From JBJMQS01 sp045802605 (GTDB taxonomy: Bacteria > Planctomycetota > Planctomycetia > Gemmatales > Gemmataceae), in NCBI GenBank assembly GCA_045802605.1, contig JBJMQS010000020.1, positions 171,312-235,311 on the forward strand: a stretch of DNA of 64,000 bases. Reading direction: 5' to 3'. Position 1 is the stretch's first letter. Each line of letters begins with the position of its first letter. The position numbers were made by a program, and so were the translations under genes. The notes below the pieces were generated by a model, which searched no databases, was not told where the DNA came from, and was given only the letters and a program-made list of their open reading frames with translations. Shown one piece after another: positions 53,923 to 63,354 of the stretch.

Positions 53923-54837
53923 ATGCGACCCACACGCCCGAGAAATGCCTTCACTCTCATCGAGTTGCTCGTCGTCATCGGCATCATTTCGCTTTTGATT
54001 GGCTTATGGCTGCCGGCGGTTCAGAAAGTGCGCGAGACGGCCAATCGACTGGTCTGCACAAACAACTTGAAGCAACTCGGCCTCGCCGTCCATAGCTACC
54101 ACAATGTCAACGGCTACCTGCCCTACTACACGGCGTCGGCGCCGCAATGGATGTACCGCATCTTTCCGTATTGCGAATTGCCCGACAAAACGACGTATAC
54201 CCAGAACCAATGGTTTCAGATCAGCGGCAGTACCTTTAAGATGCTGGCTTGCCCGTCCGATCTGCGGGCGGACACCGATTACAAATACACCTATGGCTTG
54301 ACCGCAGGGGGCAATAGTCTCGCTTGGTACTTCCCGTTCGATCGAAAGGACTTCGGCGACGATTGTGGCGTGATCATCAAGGCGCGGATCACCGACAAGG
54401 TTGGACCCCTGACTTGGTCGAATGTGGCTGATGGCATCAGCGCGACATGGCTGCTTGCCGAGCGGCCACCGAGTAATGAACCGACTCCCTATTGGGGCTG
54501 GTGGGATTATCCGACGCTAGCAGACACGCGCGCCACTGCCCGGGCCACCACGCCGTTTTACAATCACTGGACGATGACACCCAATCCTGTCGGGACGACC
54601 GGCTCAGCCTGTCCGTCGCCGTCTTATCCGATGGCGTGGTATCTGCCGAACGGCTGTTACTACAACTCCGCGAGCAGTGCTCATTCCGGTGGCTTCCAGG
54701 CAGTCTTTTGCGATGGCAGCGTTCACTTCCACGCCTACGCGGGCATGACCGCGAAAGTCTCCACCGCGCCGGCTGTGACCCTCGTGGAAGCCTTCGTCAC
54801 CCGCGATGGCGGCGAGACTGCGGAGTTGATGGATTAA
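53923..54837 (+). CDS. DUF1559 pseudopilin-like protein
   Basis: Product of 304 residues. The ATG at 53923 has GGAGG five nt upstream; an ATG at 53911 is less well placed. Prepilin motif NAFTLIELLVVIGIISLLIG at residues about 7-26, then LPAVQKVRETANRLVCTNNL as the DUF1559 start. The end holds the H-x9-DG motif (SAHSGGFQAVFCDGSVHF). One of three such genes in this window. Planctomycetes carry large families of these proteins with unknown surface role. Confidence 0.92.
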   Translation: MRPTRPRNAFTLIELLVVIGIISLLIGLWLPAVQKVRETANRLVCTNNLKQLGLAVHSYHNVNGYLPYYTASAPQWMYRIFPYCELPDKTTYTQNQWFQISGSTFKMLACPSDLRADTDYKYTYGLTAGGNSLAWYFPFDRKDFGDDCGVIIKARITDKVGPLTWSNVADGISATWLLAERPPSNEPTPYWGWWDYPTLADTRATARATTPFYNHWTMTPNPVGTTGSACPSPSYPMAWYLPNGCYYNSASSAHSGGFQAVFCDGSVHFHAYAGMTAKVSTAPAVTLVEAFVTRDGGETAELMD

Positions 54838-54871
54838 GAGGACGCGATCGCCAGATCCCTGGTGGCGATCA

Positions 54872-55999
54872 TCAGCTCACGTAGATCCCACCCAGGAATG
54901 ACGGGTCGAACTCAAACGCTTCGAATCGCTGCGTGGGAACGTAGGTTTCCAAATCGTTCACCGAAGTCTGGTTGAAGATCTTGAAGTGCGGTCCGCCGCC
55001 GGGGCCGGCTCCCGTCGTGAAATCATCTCCGATCCCATTGCGCACCACGCCGACGCGAACGCCGCCGGCGAAGTCACCATACGGATTCACGGTCGCGGCC
55101 TGGGAATACTGCCAGTTGGGATTGCCGAGCTCATCTTTGAGCGCATCCAGGAGCCGGAATACACGAACTTCCGCGGTGACGCCCGGTCCGGTCCCCGCAA
55201 TGATATCCTCGTAGCGGTTGTTTGCCTGATCACGGTTGTTGGAGGTGTAGCCGGCTGCGACGTAGACTCCGCCCCGTTGCGCGGGATCAAAGGCAAAGAA
55301 CTCGGCGAGCCTTTGCGAGGCGAGAGTTGGGGTCGTTGCGTTCACGCGATTGAACAAGACAATTTTGGGCCCGCCCCCTTCGCCGGCACCGCACACGACT
55401 TCGTCGTCGATGCCGTCGCCGCCCAAATCGCCGCACGCTACATGCACACCGCCGCGGAACGAGGGATCATAGGGGAAGAAATTCATGAGTTGTTCGGCAT
55501 CGTTGCCATTGGAATAGGCCACGACATGCGGGCTGGCCCCCGGACCCGCCCCGGTGACGATATCGATCAGGCCATCGCCGTTGACATCGCCCGCCGCGAC
55601 ATTGACGCCGCCTCGGAACCACGATTCGTACGCAAAGAAGCTGCGGATCACGGTCGGCGTCGGTGAGCCGAGCAGAACGTCGGCGCCGTTGAATACCTTG
55701 ACGTGCGGCCCGCCGCCGGGCCCGGCACCGCAAATGATGTCCGGAATGTTATCGCCGTTGATGTCGCCCACCGCGGTTTCGACGCCGCCTTGGAACTGAG
55801 TCCCGTCCTGCAACGGAAACGCCGTGAATGTGTCCAGTACGTTTCCGTTCACATCCAGGACGCGTACGGTCGCATCCATACCTGGGCCTGATCCAATCGC
55901 GATCAGCGTGGACGCATTGACGGTCGGCGTCACTCGAGACTCAAGCTCGTGCCCAGACGTGCGAATCTTCGACCGAAAGCGGACGGGTGTGCTCTTCAT
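54872..55999 (-). CDS. FG-GAP repeat surface protein
   Basis: Product of 375 residues. Basic N-terminus with HELESRVTPT (about residues 17-26). Then five or six FG-GAP-like repeats of about 60 residues with calcium loops such as GDINGDNIPDIICGAG and GDVNGDGLIDIVTGAGPG, and the recurrent GGGPHVKVF. The end FDPSFLGGIYVS is nearly the same as the end of the giant protein (FDPTFLGGVFVG). It stands alone, convergent with the pseudopilin gene 34 nt away. Function unknown; probably cell-surface binding. Confidence 0.9.
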   Translation of the reverse strand: MKSTPVRFRSKIRTSGHELESRVTPTVNASTLIAIGSGPGMDATVRVLDVNGNVLDTFTAFPLQDGTQFQGGVETAVGDINGDNIPDIICGAGPGGGPHVKVFNGADVLLGSPTPTVIRSFFAYESWFRGGVNVAAGDVNGDGLIDIVTGAGPGASPHVVAYSNGNDAEQLMNFFPYDPSFRGGVHVACGDLGGDGIDDEVVCGAGEGGGPKIVLFNRVNATTPTLASQRLAEFFAFDPAQRGGVYVAAGYTSNNRDQANNRYEDIIAGTGPGVTAEVRVFRLLDALKDELGNPNWQYSQAATVNPYGDFAGGVRVGVVRNGIGDDFTTGAGPGGGPHFKIFNQTSVNDLETYVPTQRFEAFEFDPSFLGGIYVS

Positions 56000-56185
56000 G
56001 ATGGTAAGCCTTCAATTGACTAACAGCGGTCAAGACTGTGCATGAAAATCGCATGCCAATTTTGCGTGTTTTGCCGGAATTGCCGAAAAGTGACAACCCA
56101 CGCAAGGCCACGAGACTCTCGGTCCTGCCTAGCTAAATGGGGTGCGCTAGCGAAGATGCCTGCATCTTGGGGCATGCAGCGACGT

Positions 56186-56268
56186 CTTGTTAGCCCGACG
56201 CGCTAGCGAGGGCGAACCCTGCAAGCGCTTGCGTGCTTCGCCCTCGCTCGCGCGCCGGCCTAACAAGA
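56186..56268. repeat. Inverted repeat of the TGTTAGCCCGACGCGC type
   Basis: The arms 56186-56216 and 56238-56268 pair with some mismatches around a loop that carries CTGCAAGCGCTTGC. The same loop palindrome lies in the repeat at 2393-2568, and the outer arm resembles the repeat at 19415-19506. It fills part of the 282-bp gap between the FG-GAP gene and the broken gene at 56282. Confidence 0.8.
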
Positions 56269-56281
56269 AACCGAACTCACG

Positions 56282-58527
56282 TCAGGGTGCGCCGGCCAGC
56301 CGATTGCGGAACTCCAGGTAGTCGCTTTGATCGACGTCGCCGGAGTTCTGATAGTCGAAGACGCTACTGGGTCCCCCGGCTAGGGCATTGCGGAAGACGA
56401 GATAGTCGGTCTGATCAACGGTGCCATCGGCATTTTGATCGCCGTAGTAGCGGAACCATTTGTTCGCAGTCGTGCCGGTGACCGTGTAGTTGGTGTTGGC
56501 GCCGCCGCCGGAACCATTCAACTGTCCACCAGCACCGCTGACTTTCGAGGCATCAATGGAGAAGTCGTAGAGGCCATCGACGAGAGAGCCTGTGGAATCG
56601 ACCTGTGCACCACTGAATGTGATCGTCACCGAGCTGGCAGGGCCGTTCGCCGGGTTGGCAGTCAACGTCCCAACTGCTCCCGCAGTTCCCGCGCTGGTAC
56701 TTGCCGCATTGCGCGTCAGCGTGAAGGCGCTCGCAACCGAACCGGTAAAGTTCACGGCCTCTGAGAACGTCACGATAATCCGGCGCACTTCGGAGCGTTG
56801 CGTGGTGCCGCTCACGCCGCCGGTTCCTTCATCGAGCACCACCGAGGTCACCGTAGGTGGCGCAGCGGTCACCGGGCTATAGGTTCGGCTGAAATTGTTC
56901 GACGCGGCATTGTCGTGAGCAACTGTATCTTGAGCGGCGGCGACAGGAACAGATGCCGTCACCGTGCCCGCCGCCGTCGGAGTGAGGTCGAAAGTATAGA
57001 TCGCGCCGCTTCCTTGGAAATTCGACGACGTCCCATTCGTGAGCACTAAATCGGACTGTATGAAACCGACAACAGGCTCGCTGAAAGTCACTGTCACGGA
57101 AATAGGGCTCGTAGCCGTGGGGTCCGACGCGCTACTGGTCAAAACGACTGTCGGCGCGGTGTTGTCAACAGTAACCTGGCAGCCAGTAAATGGCACGTTG
57201 CTGATCCCCGGAGTGACGCCTGCGGCATTCGTCAGTTTCAATGTCAGCGTACCGTCGCCCGTGACGGACAAGATCGGCACCGTCCACGTCAGGCCGCCAT
57301 TTCCTGTCGTGGGCACGTCAATCACGCCTGTGGCATTGCCGGTGGAAACCAATGAGAAATTACTGGCGGTCAGTCCGGATACCGCCGCGGCAAACGTCGC
57401 TGTGTAATTCACCGAGGTCGTGATCGGTCCGGTCGCGCTGAGGGCCGTCATCGCTGGTGTCGATGTCTGCGGCACAAACGAGATCCCTTTCAAGGTCGCG
57501 TTCCCGCTCGCGGTGTAGAGCGTCACATTGTCGGGAGAATTGACGACGATCGTCGAGTTATACCAGGCAGTATCAATCAAGCGAATGACGCTATTGTTGA
57601 TCAGGGCCCCTTGGCCGGTGGTGACATACAAATATTCGCCGCCAGCGCCATTACTGGCAACCGCGAGACCAAAGCCGCCAAAGCTCGTGGTCACCGATCC
57701 ATTCGCCGTCCACGTTCCGCTCGCCAAAGAGTACTTTCGAATCGTGCCAGCAGTATTGCTCGTCGCACCCAACACATACAACACGTCGTACGCCGAGCCA
57801 TTATTGCCTGACGAGACCATGTAAAAGTCCTGCGCGTCGGCAAGATTCGTCAGGCCCGGCAAGCCGGTAAGTGCCGCCCGTTATCGCGGAAAACGTCCCT
57901 ACAGCGATCACCGTGGTCGATGCGGAACTGCCATAGACGGTGCCGCCGAAGGAGTGAATATTGCGGAAGTTGCCCACGGGACTCGCTGTAGTGGCGCCGT
58001 TGGTGTAGAGACCGCCCTGATCCGCGATAAACCACGCTGAGTTGTCGAGGCTCGTCGCAGCGCGGGTTTGGTTTCCACTCCCGCCTGTGTAAGTGGTCTT
58101 GAGTGAATACGTACCAGTCGCATCGAACGTCCCGACGGCGCGGGGATTAAGCGTATTGACGTTGGCAGTGGTATTCGTCGAATTTGCGCCCGTGAAGGTC
58201 AGCAGTGAGCCGTCGTTGCTCCGCGACAGATACCCAGTGCTCGTGGCGGACCCGGAGAAGCGCATTTCGTTGGGTGCCGTGACGCCTTCGATCGCCATGG
58301 TCTGGACCGGCGACTGACCAGCGGTCACCGCATTCAATTCGAGAATCGATGCCGTCGTATTATTCGCGCTGGCCGTGGCTTGGAATGACTGCCAAGTCAC
58401 CGGATGCAAACGCCGCGGGCACCTCGCGCTTTTCCAAGTTCATCAAACTCCAGCGCCACTTCCCACGCGGGCTCACTGTTGAACGGCGGAAAATCCGCCG
58501 GGCGTTGTTCAACCAAGTCATTGTCAT
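56282..58527 (-). pseudogene. Frameshifted surface protein: LEKREVPA start, Ig-like repeats, dockerin-like end
   Basis: An intact frame would give about 750 residues. The ATG at 58527 (GAGGAA five nt upstream) starts a 55-codon fragment with LMNLEKREVPAAFASGDLAVI. The next part (to 57801) lies in another frame and holds beta-propeller-like sequence. The third part (57862-56282) has Ig-like repeats, a roughly 200-residue C-terminal module and a duplicated dockerin-like end (NADGTVDQTDYLVFRN, GDVDQSDYLEFRN). Removing one C near 58385 and one G in the GGG run near 57878 restores a continuous, sensible protein. So it is either decaying or carries two sequence errors. Confidence 0.82.
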
Positions 58528-58708
58528 TGCTGTTCCTCGTAGTGCAAGTAAACGTTGCCGTGCTGGCGTCGCACGGCGCGAGTCTGCCCCGCGACGCAGA
58601 CAAAGTTACGAGATTTAGAGTCGTTTCCTAATGAAGAGTGTGTGATGATTTTGCGTACGACGCGAAGTGACTCAATGCGCGGTCGTGTCGCAGTTCTGTG
58701 TTTGATTT

Positions 58709-58893
58709 CAGGCCAAAGGCCTGAGATTTCTCAGCCCAGGGCGCAGCCCTGGGTATTCATGTGATTTGTTGTGCAGGCTGAAGGCCTGCGATAGACTTGT
58801 CGCAGGCCTTCAGCCTGCATCTCTGTTGCGCCGCTGATCCAGGGCGTTGCCCTGGGCTGAGAAATCTCACACCTTTGGTGTGAAGACAATCAA
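58709..58893. repeat. Distant copy of the REP/BIME array
   Basis: A 185-bp block with the same order of palindromes as 6117-6300: a TTCAGGCC/GGCCTGA hairpin, TTTCTCAGCCCAGGGCGCAG, hairpins GCAGGCTGAAGGCCTGC and GCAGGCCTTCAGCCTGC, then CCAGGGCGTTGCCCTGG and GAGAAATCTCACACC. It lies between the broken surface gene and the broken phytase-like gene, with no transposase. The rest of the gap (58528-58708 and 58894-58992) shows no gene. Confidence 0.88.
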
Positions 58894-58992
58894 ACTAATC
58901 CACTACTCAACGCGCACAACAAACACAACAAAAATGACAGCACGACACATTCGCGCCGAGTGTTTTAAGCGACTACGAAGACCTGAATTCTG

Positions 58993-60196
58993 TTACTTGT
59001 TCTGCGGAAACTCCTGGGGTTGATAACTCGGTAAGTCGGTCCGATCGACCGCGAAGGCGTAAACTCTCGTCGGCGCGGTGGCAATAAAGTCATTGTCCAC
59101 CGACACCAACAATAACCGCCGGCCGTCCGGCAGGTCCGGGCCGAACGCCAGGCCCTCGAACTTCTCGGGCACCTTCGAACCAGCGATCTGATAACGAGAA
59201 TCCAGCAAGTCAATGAACAGCGACTTGGCCGCCGGCTTGATCTCGGGTGGCAACGCCGTCGCGGGTAAATGATCGCCCGCTTACGTCCTTCGCGCTACTA
59301 ATATCAATTCGATAAACCCGCTTGTGCCGCGCTTCCTGGCTCATGTGGCTATCCCGCTCCAGGGCCAGAAACTCGTGATCGTTGATCGCCAGCAACTCGC
59401 AAGTGCTCGTGTGGGGCCCATCGAGTTGATAGACAAACTCGCGCGTCTTACCGCTTTTGAGGTCGATTTCCAGGATGCGATTGTTGATGCCGATGCGCTT
59501 GTTCTGCGCGTCGATGGCTCCGTCTTGAATCAGCGGGCTCTGCATCAAGCAGATCAACTTGTCCCCGCGCGGCGAGATCGCCAGCCCTTCCATGCCGCGA
59601 TTGGGTTGCCGGCCCATCGTGTTGTGGGGCGGCAACTCGTCTGCGACCGAGTGGCCCTGATGAGCCGCTAAGAATCGCTTGGGGACGGCAAGCCGTCGGA
59701 TGAGTTGGCCATCGAAGCCGAACTCGCCGATGTGAGGCCCATATTCGTCCGAAACATAGATCGTGCCATTGGGGCTGACGCGCACGCCCTCCGCATCGAG
59801 CCGCAAGTCAAACGGACCAGCGGTCGCGCCGACAAATTGCCGCGACTTCTCATCGCGCAACATGGTCGTCGATTTCAGCGTCATCTTCACAACTGGCTCG
59901 GCACCCGGCGTCACCACGATTTCGAATGTGTGGAATCTGCACGCGAAGCCGACCGCACCATCGTGCGGCCCGCGGTCGTCCACCATCACGTAACGATTGC
60001 CGTGCCCCGTGTAAGCGATGCCCGATCCGATCGAGCCGAGCCGGTTGTTCGGCGTGCCGTCGGGCTGTTGACCCGTCAGGCCCGAGAGATCAGTCGCATC
60101 GCCAGGAATGGTAGCCATCCCAAGGTAAGTGACTTCCGCGCGCAGGCTCGTGGTCAAAGCCAGCGCCAGCAAGGTTGCGAGAAAGTGCCGCGTCAC
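58993..60196 (-). pseudogene. Frameshifted phytase-family esterase-like protein
   Basis: Starts at the GTG at 60196, which overlaps the pseudopilin stop (GTGA). A signal peptide (LATLLALALTTSLRA) is followed by a phytase-like/esterase-like propeller: GHGNRYVMVDDRGPHDG, LDAEGVRVSPNGTIYVSDEYG, RGMEGLAISPRGDKL and ELLAINDHEFLALERDSH. The frame breaks near 59277; the end continues in another frame as EIKPAAKSLFIDLLDSRYQI and FEGLAFGPDLPDG. Removing one G from GGG restores DVSGDHLPATALPPEIKP. Total about 400 residues, the family's usual length. Confidence 0.85.
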
Positions 60197-61113
60197 CAGT
60201 CATCTCCTGGGTTGTCGTTCCCGTTGGCGGTAATGAGGGCCGCCAGCGTCGCCGGTTTGATTTGTTGCGTCAGAAACCGCACGGAGCCATCGGCCATGCA
60301 GACGTTCATGCCGCCGGCGTGAAAACTATAAAACTCGCTGTCGTTGGTGCAGTTCATATTGCATGTCCCGCCGGTGGCCCAGGTGGTGCCGAGCGGCCCC
60401 GGCACGACGCCATCGATCGAGAAGCCCGCATCCGGATCGGCCCAACCCCAGCCGTCGGCCGTGGTCATTCCCGTGTCCAAACCTTGTTGAAAAAGGCTCG
60501 GCCGACCAGCATCCTCGCCAATCAAAATTGTCGTGCTCGTGCCATCCTGAATCGATTGGATTGGCGTATCGGTGACTTTTTTCAATGCTCCGTCCGCTTC
60601 GTCGCCCGGCGAACTGCTGCCAGGCGGACCAGGGAAGTTGGGAATATTGTTCGCCGTGTAGAATCGCCGGCGCACAGAGTTCACCGAGCCGTAGTCGCCC
60701 GCGCCCAACGGCGGTCCGCTCGGCGGGGGTCGCCGCGACGGCACCGACGGGCACATGAACAATTTGAATTCGATCCCCGAAGTGTCGAGATTGCTTCCCG
60801 TTTTCCACTTCAGAGTGTTGTTCCAAAGCTGCCCGGCCGCGCCCTGCTCCACGTACGCCAGTGCGATCGGCGTCCATGAGCGGAACTTGGCGTCGCCATT
60901 CACGGTGATCCGGCTCGCCGGGAATTTATCGTCGTTGTGGACCGCGTAGTTATGCAGCGCCACGCCAAATTGTTTCAGATTGTTTTGACAACTCGTGCGC
61001 GCCGCCGCTTCGCGGACCTTTTGCACCGCCGGCAGCAACAGGCCAATCAGAATCGCGATGATGGCGATCACGACAAGCAGTTCGATGAGTGTAAACGCAC
61101 GGCGTACGAACAT
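60193..61113 (-). CDS. DUF1559 pseudopilin-like protein
   Basis: Product of 306 residues. The ATG at 61113 has GAGGAG six nt upstream; a longer frame to 61254 is rejected. Prepilin motif RAFTLIELLVVIAIIAILIG, then LLPAVQKVREAAARTSCQNN. The C-terminus holds the H-x9-DG motif (SFHAGGMNVCMADGSVRF). Its stop overlaps the GTG of the phytase-like gene, so both were translated together. Third such gene in the window. Confidence 0.94.
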   Translation of the reverse strand: MFVRRAFTLIELLVVIAIIAILIGLLLPAVQKVREAAARTSCQNNLKQFGVALHNYAVHNDDKFPASRITVNGDAKFRSWTPIALAYVEQGAAGQLWNNTLKWKTGSNLDTSGIEFKLFMCPSVPSRRPPPSGPPLGAGDYGSVNSVRRRFYTANNIPNFPGPPGSSSPGDEADGALKKVTDTPIQSIQDGTSTTILIGEDAGRPSLFQQGLDTGMTTADGWGWADPDAGFSIDGVVPGPLGTTWATGGTCNMNCTNDSEFYSFHAGGMNVCMADGSVRFLTQQIKPATLAALITANGNDNPGDDW

Positions 61114-61364
61114 GACGGGCTCCTCGTTGAGCAATGTGGCCCACCAAGTCCCATTGTGGCCCGCCATGTGTGGATTGTGTGTAGATTGAGCGAAGGTTCC
61201 CCAAAGCGCGGCCAATGAAAACGTGTGGTCCCCGCCCCCAAGCCTATTTCGCAACGATTCTCACTGGCGGAGCGAAACTGTACCGCTCCCGCAACTCTCC
61301 GGTCCCCTCCCCCCGCCGTCCGGTCTCTCTCGCAACCTTCCGTTTCCTCCCCCGTATTTCCGGT

Positions 61365-61389
61365 CCCCTCCCCCCTTGTGGGGGAGGGC
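61365..61389. repeat. CCCTCCCCC hairpin
   Basis: CCCCTCCCCCC and GGGGGAGGG pair around TTGT. This is in the upstream gap (61114-61893) that otherwise holds C-rich tracts and the nested inverted repeat at 61456-61876; no gene was seen there. Confidence 0.7.
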
Positions 61390-61455
61390 TAGGGTGGGGG
61401 GTTGCATTTATCCCCCCCCTCCCAAGGAGGCGTCGGAGAGGGCCGCGCTCACAGA

Positions 61456-61876
61456 TTTGTAGCCGCGGGCTTCAGCCCGCGCGTCCAGGCAATCGCTTGG
61501 TCCCGACGCGGCGGAAGGTTTTGCAACGCTACGTGCAATTCTCGTCCACCCGTTTTCGCCCCGGCGGGGCGCAGGAATGTAGCCACGGGTGAAGCGCGTC
61601 CGCCGTCAGGCGGGCAAGCGCAACCCGTGGTATGCGTGCGCATTTGTTTCCGCCCCGGCAGGGGCGGAGGAATCTGTCTGCACTCCTCCGCCCCTGCCGG
61701 GGCGGGGTCTACTGCGATTGCCTTCCACGGGTTGCGCTGCGTCCGCCTACGGCGGCCTTGCTCCACCCGTGGCTACATTCCTGCGCCCCTCCGGGGCGAA
61801 ATACAAACCGCGTAAATGCTTCTGCTCCGGCCTTTGCGATTGCCAGCACGCGCGGGCTAAAGCCCACGGCTACAAA
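61456..61876. repeat. Nested inverted repeat of about 420 bp
   Basis: Three nested pairs: outer arms 61456-61496 and 61836-61876 (TTTGTAGCCG at one end, CGGCTACAAA at the other); middle arms 61554-61595 and 61760-61801 (GCGCAGGAATGTAGCCACGG and complement); inner arms 61650-61671 and 61684-61705 (CCGCCCCGGCAGGGGCGGAG and complement). The 12-nt centre is at 61672-61683. The order of arms is symmetric, so the whole block can fold as one large cruciform. Confidence 0.85.
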
Positions 61877-61893
61877 AACCAACCAATCAACCC

Positions 61894-63354
61894 TCACGGC
61901 CCCGCCCCAACCCGCTGCCGAAACGCCAGGTAATCGCTCTGATCCACGTCGCCCGAATTGTCGAAATCAAACACGACGCTCGGCCCCGCGGAGAGCGCAT
62001 TGCGAAACACCAGATAATCATTCTGATCCACGGCCGCATCGCCATTGGCATCGCCAAACAGTCGATAAGACTTATTCGCCGTCGTGCCCACCAAGTGATA
62101 GCTGCCGCCGGCAATGCCATCGTTATTGCCATCGAGCGCTCCGCCCACGCCCGAGACTTGCGCCGCATCGACCCAGACGTCATAAAGTCCATCGACTAAG
62201 GAGCCATACTCGGTCAGGCTGCCGGAGAAGGTGATCGTCACCGAACTCGCCGGCCCGCTTGATGGACTCGCCGTGAGCGTGACATCGCCGATGGTGCCAT
62301 TTGTCCCGGTGCGATGCACGGTGAAGGCGGACGCCACCGAACCCATGAAGGAGACTGGTTCGGAGAAGGTGACAACGAGTTGCTTGACGAGAGATCGCTG
62401 GTTGGTGCCATCGCCAAAAGCGACGGATGTCACGGCCGGCGGCGCGATACGAGTGTATGCAATCACGTCCGCGAAATGATTCATATCACCCGGTACGAGA
62501 TCGTCGCTTCGACTGATATACATGACGAAGGAACCGTCATGAGTTAATACCGGCGCATAGGACGAGTCGAATCCCCCTTGAGTGGCGTTGCCCGCGACGT
62601 GACTCATCAGCGTCGTCGATCCTGCAATCCGGTCGAAAATGTAAACGTCGCTAGCTGAGTAGCCGTAGTTCGGTGGATTCGTATAGCCGGCAACCAAGTT
62701 GCTAGCGTTACTCTGGAACGCCATGAATTTGCCGTCGCCGCTAATGGACGGCGCGAACGTATCGTTGTTGCCGCCGGCATTGCTCATATTGGAGTCATGG
62801 CTGAGTAGTGTGACTGCACCGGTCAGCCGATCGTAGAAATAGGAGTCCAAATCGGAGGCTCCTGTATTGTTTTGCACGAATCCAGGCACCAAATTGGCCG
62901 CAGCGCTTGCGAATCCTACGAACCGACCGTCATCGCTCATGCCTTGGGTGTAACTCTGGACTTCGCTATAGTCGTTTCCGACCGTAGAGGTTGAGTTGTA
63001 CGCGTGGCTGACGAGCGAATTGACGCCCGACTGCACGTCATAAAGAAACACGTCATTGGCATTATTTGTGTCGGCTTGTCCAGCCACTAAATCTGTGGAT
63101 GTGCTGGAGTACGAAATGAATTGACCATTCCTGCTGATGATTGGTGAATTACTGAAGGCATTACTACTAACAAGCGGCGACCCGGCCGCATGAGTTACAA
63201 GCTTGGTCGTATCGGCTTGGCGGTCGTAAAGGAATACATTGTACTGAAAATTCCCTCCGGCCATCCCAGCAACCATATTGGCGCCGGCGCCGTCTAAATA
63301 GCTCCACACCAAATCGGAGCGCGGGTTGCTCTGGGAATGAAAAAGGCTTGTCCT
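61894..63354 (-). pseudogene. Surface protein truncated at its 5' end by an IS630-type insertion
   Basis: At least 472 residues remain in frame, and codons stay open to the IS edge near 63355 without a ribosome site, so the N-terminus is lost. The remaining part has TolB-like/PD40 beta-propeller repeats (NAFSNSPIISRNGQFISYSS, APSISGDGKFMAFQS, APVLTHDGSFVMYIS), then a roughly 200-residue module and a dockerin-like end (GDAAVDQNDYLVFRN, GDVDQSDYLAFRQ) shared with the broken gene at 56282-58527. The rest of the gene probably lies beyond the window on the other side of the IS. Confidence 0.82.

Noticed and set aside
57801..57862. Two overlapping minus-strand genes instead of one broken gene
   Set aside because: The parts have no start signals at the junction, and removing one G gives a continuous family-like sequence.
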